Assembly: GCA_005804885.1 (NCBI GenBank)
Contig: SYOX01000166.1
Span: 1 to 36,120 of the forward strand
Direction of reading: 5' to 3'
Source: Pseudomonadota bacterium
Lineage (GTDB): Bacteria; Myxococcota_A; Bradymonadia; Bradymonadales; GCA-2716585
Length of the DNA: 36,120 nucleotides
In this document: positions 32,557 through 36,120 of the stretch, piece after piece
How the letters are laid out: the number at the start of each line of letters is the position of its first letter
How positions within the stretch are numbered: the stretch's first letter is position 1
Translations under genes and position numbers: made by a program
The notes under the pieces: generated by a model
Database searches by the model: none
Told to the model about the DNA's origin: nothing
Seen by the model: only the letters and a program-made list of their open reading frames with translations

Positions 32557-33807
32557 ATGGAACGACGCGACTTCCTCAAGCTCGCCGGCTTGACCGGGCT
32601 GGCCGCCGTGGGCCCCTCGGGGCTCCTCTTCGCCCAGGACTCGCTGGACCCGGGCGGCCCGCTCTACCTCATCGTCCACGCCAGCGGCGGCTGGGACCCC
32701 ACGAGCCTGTGCGACCCCAAGGGGACCGACGACCCGATGGCCCCCGATCGGATGAACACCTACCTCAAGGACGACATCGGCTCGCCCTCGGAGTCGAGCC
32801 CGATCCGCTGGGCGCCCTTCGGGGCCAACGGCGAATTCTTCGAGCGCCATTACAAAAAACTGTTGGTGATCAACGGCCTGGACACCGCCACCAACAGCCA
32901 CGACGCCGGCCCTCGCCATATCCACAGCGGCCAGCTCACCGAGGGGCACCCCGCCTTTGCGGCCCTCGTGGCGGCCACCTACGCCCGCGACAAGCCCATG
33001 GGCTTCATCACCAACGGCGGCTACGACCTGACCCAGGGCATCGTGGCGCGCACCCGCGTCGGCAACATCGAGGCCATCGAGCGCATCGCGCGCCCTAACG
33101 CGCTCGGCGAGGGGAGCTTCCACACGGAGGCCACCTACGGGCGGATCGAGGCGGCGCGGGCGGCGCGCCTGGAGCGCCTCAAGGCCGCCCAGACGCTGCC
33201 GAAGCTCGACCGCTCCGTCGACGCCCTCGTGCGCGCCCGCACCAGCGACAGCGAGCTCAAGGCGCTGACCGAGTTCCTGCCCGACCTCAACGGCTTTGCC
33301 ACCCCGATTGGCCGGCAGGCGGCGCTGGCGATGGCGGCCTGGAGGGCCGGGCTGTGCGTCAGCGCCAACCTCACCACGGGGGGCTTTGACACCCACGGCA
33401 ACCACGACGCGACCCACGCCACGGCGCTCGCTCGCCTGACCAACGGCCTCAACGAGATCTGGGCCGAGGCCGAGCGACTCCAGATCGACGATCGCATCGT
33501 CGTCGTCGTCGGCTCGGACTTCGGCCGCACGCCCGGCTACAACGAGGGCATGGGCAAGGACCACTGGTCCATCACCTCGATGCTCCTGATGGGCGCCGGG
33601 ATCCGGGGCAACCGCGTCATCGGCGCCACCACCGACCGACACCGGGCGCTGACCCTCGACCCCGCCACCCTCCAGCCCCGCGAGGGCGGCGTCACCCTGA
33701 GCCCCGCCCACGTCCAGCTCGCCCTGCGCAAGCTCGCCGGCGTCGGCCAGGGCGAGTTCGCCGCGCGCTTCCCCGTCCCCGGCCCCGCCCTCGACCTCCT
33801 CGGCTGA
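32557..33807 (+). CDS. DUF1501 family protein with Tat-type signal
   Basis: DUF1501 proteins are sulfatase/phosphatase-like exported proteins commonly paired with DUF1592-type cytochromes. The 416-residue product begins MERRDFLKLAGLTG, a twin-arginine (Tat) motif (RRDFLK) followed by a hydrophobic stretch, so it probably folds in the cytoplasm before export. Family patterns are LYLIVHASGGWDPTS, NGLDTATNSHDAGPRHIHSG, TTGGFDTHGNHDA, VVVVGSDFGRTPGYNEGMG, KDHWSITSMLLMGAGI, and HVQLALRKLAGV. ATG 32557 with GGAGGG upstream is the start. It lies 16 bp after the DUF1592-type gene, an operon that is widely conserved. The role is unknown but likely joint with its partner. Confidence 0.95.
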   Translation: MERRDFLKLAGLTGLAAVGPSGLLFAQDSLDPGGPLYLIVHASGGWDPTSLCDPKGTDDPMAPDRMNTYLKDDIGSPSESSPIRWAPFGANGEFFERHYKKLLVINGLDTATNSHDAGPRHIHSGQLTEGHPAFAALVAATYARDKPMGFITNGGYDLTQGIVARTRVGNIEAIERIARPNALGEGSFHTEATYGRIEAARAARLERLKAAQTLPKLDRSVDALVRARTSDSELKALTEFLPDLNGFATPIGRQAALAMAAWRAGLCVSANLTTGGFDTHGNHDATHATALARLTNGLNEIWAEAERLQIDDRIVVVVGSDFGRTPGYNEGMGKDHWSITSMLLMGAGIRGNRVIGATTDRHRALTLDPATLQPREGGVTLSPAHVQLALRKLAGVGQGEFAARFPVPGPALDLLG

Positions 33808-33843
33808 CCCCGCCTGGGCGAAGCGCCGGGGCCAGCGGCCCCT

Positions 33844-33939
33844 CAAGGTTCAGGGGGCTCACTGCCCTCCTTGTCGGCGGCGAGGTCGAGGCTGTCGACT
33901 CCGGAGACGGCGGCCCGCAAGGCTCAGGGGGCACATTGC
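33844..33939. repeat. Imperfect 22-bp direct repeat, 74 bp apart, at a gene end
   Basis: CAAGGTTCAGGGGGCTCACTGC (33844-33865) and CAAGGCTCAGGGGGCACATTGC (33918-33939) match at 19 of 22 positions. The second copy contains the stop codon of the minus-strand lipoprotein gene. The first lies downstream of it, in the gap to the convergent DUF1501 gene. It looks like a partial 3' end duplication. Confidence 0.6.
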
Positions 33940-34505
33940 ATGTCGACCCGCGTGAGCCCTGGGATACCTTCGACCTCGATCACGACCGGAAAGACCCCCT
34001 CGGCCTGACAGGTCCCGATGACCTGGACGGAGCCCTCGTCGCTCCCGGTCGTCGCCGCAATGCGGCCGCAGCTCTCCTCCAGCCCCTGACCTTCGAAGCG
34101 CAGCCCGCTGGTCTGCATGGCCGCCAGGCAGGCCGTCTCCGTCAGGACCACGCGGGTCCCCACGGGAACCGCCACGCGGCCCGGCGCGGCCGTGACGCAG
34201 AAGCCAAAAGGCGCCCCGATCCGCCCCGGCAGGGGCCGGACGCTGACGACGACGCTGACGCCCTCGGCCAGCTCCCCCGCGCTCAGACACAGGCCGTCAA
34301 AGAGCCGCTCGGTCGGGTCGCCCAGCGCCGCCTCGTCCACACACAGCCCCTCCTCGCACAGGAGCTCGGCGCGGCAGTCCTCGTCCGCGGCGCACACCTC
34401 CCCCTCGGCCCCAAGCCGGGTCTGGAGATCCGCGCTGCACCCGCTCAAGAAACAGCCGCTCAACAGGACACAACCCGCCCCCAAGAAGACAACCACCGAC
34501 TTCAT
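33924..34505 (-). CDS. Small Cys-rich lipoprotein of unknown function
   Basis: The 193-residue product has a signal peptide with two LSGC lipobox-like sites (VLLSGCFLSGCS, Cys near 18 and 23). A Cys-rich stretch at about 34-56 (GEVCAADEDCRAELLCEEGLC) resembles the disulphide-rich modules of myxobacterial surface lipoproteins. The rest is beta-like (VSVVVSVRPLPGR, FGFCVTAAPGRVAVPVG), ending in VDMQCAP. No family was recognised. ATG 34505 lies after GAGG/AGGT, weak ribosome sites. It is downstream of the TPR-rich gene on the same strand, with a hairpin between them, and convergent with DUF1501. The 3' end carries one copy of a direct repeat. Confidence 0.8.
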   Translation of the reverse strand: MKSVVVFLGAGCVLLSGCFLSGCSADLQTRLGAEGEVCAADEDCRAELLCEEGLCVDEAALGDPTERLFDGLCLSAGELAEGVSVVVSVRPLPGRIGAPFGFCVTAAPGRVAVPVGTRVVLTETACLAAMQTSGLRFEGQGLEESCGRIAATTGSDEGSVQVIGTCQAEGVFPVVIEVEGIPGLTRVDMQCAP

Positions 34506-34614
34506 CGACCTGATCCTCGCTGCGGCGGGCGCCGCGCCCGCGTCAGAGCCCCGATCGCCCGCGCCGGGGTGCCCTGCCGCGAATCCTGGGCCACTTTGGC
34601 CCCCTTGCCAAGCC

Positions 34615-34670
34615 CTGGAGGGCTGATGGGTTTGAGGGACCGACGGGAGTCAAACCCATCAGCCCTCCAG
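34615..34670. repeat. Perfect 21-bp inverted repeat (hairpin) between two minus-strand genes
   Basis: Positions 34615-34635 and 34650-34670 are exact reverse complements (CTGGAGGGCTGATGGG... / ...CCCATCAGCCCTCCAG), with a 14-nt loop. It lies 47 nt after the stop of the TPR-rich gene and upstream of the lipoprotein gene. No T-tract follows on the minus strand. It may be a transcript-stabilising or terminating hairpin, or a repeat element. Confidence 0.85.
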
Positions 34671-34716
34671 CCCGACGCCCGCCCCCGTGCAGCCCGAGTG
34701 TTGTTGTAAGTGTTTG

Positions 34717-36120
34717 TTATTGTTTTATTTTGTTGGGTTTCTTGAACATGTGGCGCCGCTCGATCGCGTCGATCTCGGAGGCCATGGCGTCGTCGAGGCG
34801 GCCGAGATCCTCGGCGGCGCGCAGCACGAGCCAGCGGTGTCGGGGCGGCGTGGACGGATCGGCGCTGATCCGAAGCGCCTCGACGAGGGCCTCCTGGGCG
34901 GGCCGGGCGCGCCCCGCGGCGGCGTCGAGCAGGGCGACGCCGCGCAGGCCCACGCAGCGCATGAAGTCCGGGCACTGGCGGGCCATGCTCTGGGCGGCCT
35001 TGCGGGCGCGGGCGCCGGACGCAGGGGGCAGCGCGCCGCCGCGCCCGGCGCCGATGGCGGCCTCGACGCAAGGGTGATCCCAGGAGGCCGCGCTCAGCGC
35101 CAGCCAGCGGAAGCCGGACCGGCTGATCTCCCCTTCGAGCGCGACCATCGCGTCGAGGACTTCGGCGAAGCGGCCCTCGGCGACCGCCAGGTGGTGGCCG
35201 CCGATCAAGTGCTGGTGGCGCATGTAGGTCGTCGGCCGCTCGGGCACGAGCCGGCCCCAGGCGCCGAGCACCTCCCGCGCCTCGCCGAGCCGCCCCTGAT
35301 CCACGAGCAGCCGCGACAGCACCGCCGCCGCGTGGCTGTAGCGCCAGATCACGAAGTCCTCGTCGAACATCATCCGCCGCGCCAACAACTCCGTCCTCTG
35401 GACCTCGCCGGCATAATCTACTGCCAGCAGCAGCGAGACCTGGATGTTCATGCACTCGGGCCGGCGGTGCGCGCCCTGATCGCGGTAGGCCGCCAGCGCG
35501 GCCTCGAAGGCCACGGCAGCCTCGGGCCAGCGCGCAGCGTTGAGGTGGATCGTCCCCCGCAGCGCCATCGCGTCGGCCCTGTGCAGCGGATCGTCGGACA
35601 TCCCCAGGGCCTGCTCGGCCATCGCGTCGGCCCTGGCCATCGCGGCGGCCGAGCGCGCGCGCGTGTAGGCCGTCACCGTCCCGGACATCAGGAGCCCGCG
35701 CCGACGCGCGTCGCCGCCCTCCAGCCGCCTGACGAGGAGCTGAAGCCGGGTGTTGTACTCGGCGCCGTGCACATTGCGGGTCGACGCGACGCTGAGCATC
35801 AGCAGGTGGAAGACCGACCCCCTGAGGCGATCCTCGTCCCGCTGCGGGCGCCGCCCCCAGCTCTCGGGCAGCGACGACCAGAAGAGCAGCAAGAGCTGCA
35901 ACCCCGCGATAACCCTCAAGCTTTGCCCGTAGGATCGCGCCAGCGACAAGCCCATCGGCGCCAGCACGCGCTCGAAGGCCTCCTCGCCGCGCGCGACCTC
36001 GCCGGACCAGACGAGGTTGGCGCCCAGGTGCGCGCCGACGCGGACGAGCGCCTCGGCGCGCGCCGGCGCGTCGGGCTCGGCCTCAAGGGCCTCGCGGGCG
36101 TGCGCGAGCGCCTCGGCCGC
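34717..36120 (-). CDS. TPR-rich protein, N-terminal part outside window
   Basis: On the minus strand the frame is open from base 36120, so the 5' end is beyond the right edge; 467 residues are visible. The sequence is helical and Ala/Arg/Leu-rich, with degenerate TPR pairs such as ADAMALRGTIHLNAARWPEA followed by FEAALAAYRDQG, LSRLLVDQGRLGEAREVLG and LRAAEDLGRLDDAMASEI. This pattern is like the C-terminal TPR regions of large Ser/Thr kinase or AAA-ATPase regulators of Myxococcota, but the N-terminal domain is not seen, so the family is uncertain. The tail is Lys-rich (KKPNKIKQ) and encoded by unusually AT-rich DNA (about 34698-34746). A strong hairpin lies downstream of its stop. Confidence 0.7.
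   Translation of the reverse strand, partial: AAEALAHAREALEAEPDAPARAEALVRVGAHLGANLVWSGEVARGEEAFERVLAPMGLSLARSYGQSLRVIAGLQLLLLFWSSLPESWGRRPQRDEDRLRGSVFHLLMLSVASTRNVHGAEYNTRLQLLVRRLEGGDARRRGLLMSGTVTAYTRARSAAAMARADAMAEQALGMSDDPLHRADAMALRGTIHLNAARWPEAAVAFEAALAAYRDQGAHRRPECMNIQVSLLLAVDYAGEVQRTELLARRMMFDEDFVIWRYSHAAAVLSRLLVDQGRLGEAREVLGAWGRLVPERPTTYMRHQHLIGGHHLAVAEGRFAEVLDAMVALEGEISRSGFRWLALSAASWDHPCVEAAIGAGRGGALPPASGARARKAAQSMARQCPDFMRCVGLRGVALLDAAAGRARPAQEALVEALRISADPSTPPRHRWLVLRAAEDLGRLDDAMASEIDAIERRHMFKKPNKIKQ

Noticed and set aside
30105..32579. Antisense open frame of 824 codons across the DUF1592-type gene
   Set aside because: The plus-strand protein has two CxxCH sites and family motifs; the antisense product is Arg/Leu/Val-rich without recognisable domains.
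34636..34660. tRNA 3' end-like sequence (GGGTTTGACTCCC on the minus strand)
   Set aside because: The T-loop lacks the expected C56 and no anticodon or D arm fits nearby; it is part of the perfect hairpin.
1..36120. CRISPR array, rRNA or prophage
   Set aside because: No regularly spaced direct repeats with spacers, no rRNA-like conserved segments and no phage structural genes were seen.

Overview
The window is about 36 kb of GC-rich DNA packed with genes, carrying about 24 protein-coding genes on both strands. It looks like a Gram-negative relative of the Myxococcota (old Deltaproteobacteria). The evidence is the many lipoprotein signal peptides, a MYXO-CTERM-like C-terminal tail, MopE-type Cys/Asp repeats, a Hanks-type Ser/Thr kinase, a 17-repeat Sel1 protein, and a DUF1592/DUF1501 cytochrome-type pair. 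This is inferred from gene content; no rRNA or tRNA gene was seen.

Layout. 1-4310: the 5' two thirds of sucC (TCA cycle, minus strand), an Rpn/PDDEXK-type nuclease with an in-frame 12-bp tandem repeat, an RDD membrane protein, and a stand-alone GyrA C-terminal beta-pinwheel protein with no topoisomerase core. 4399-9218: a complete TPR-associated TRAP transporter operon (TAtT lipoprotein, DctP binding protein, oversized DctQ, DctM with an acidic tail), with a promoter candidate in front and hairpins between genes. 9381-11354: a lipoprotein-type PEP synthase/PPDK-like protein whose phosphohistidine domain precedes its ATP-grasp domain. 11517-14566 (minus): a polysaccharide deacetylase followed by a tandem-duplicated kappa-GST/HCCA-isomerase-like protein. 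15014-17181: a signal-peptide-bearing secretin N0-N1 fragment overlapping by ATGA an orphan type III Mod-like adenine methyltransferase; this is the oddest pairing in the window. 17310-22493: a one-TM TPR protein, the Sel1-repeat lipoprotein and a soluble Ser/Thr kinase. 22518-25411: an unknown lipoprotein, a monoacylglycerol-lipase-like hydrolase and a short-chain dehydrogenase. 25590-30147: a MopE-type lipoprotein, a PA14/MYXO-CTERM protein, a 288-bp inverted-repeat element, a Cys-rich Kazal-like lipoprotein and a DUF1622 membrane protein. 30231-33807: the DUF1592-type cytochrome protein and its DUF1501 Tat partner. 33924-36120 (minus): a small Cys-rich lipoprotein, a 21-bp perfect hairpin, and a TPR-rich protein that runs off the right edge.

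How the genes work together. The clearest functional unit is the TRAP operon: periplasmic capture by DctP and TAtT, then sodium-driven import by DctQM. The DUF1592/DUF1501 pair is a second likely complex. The deacetylase and DsbA-fold protein are probably co-transcribed. Several genes have a candidate promoter of the form TTGmmn-N17/18-TAnnnn (m = A or C). Most other genes encode surface or periplasmic proteins of unknown role, and much of the window looks like accessory cell-envelope gene content.
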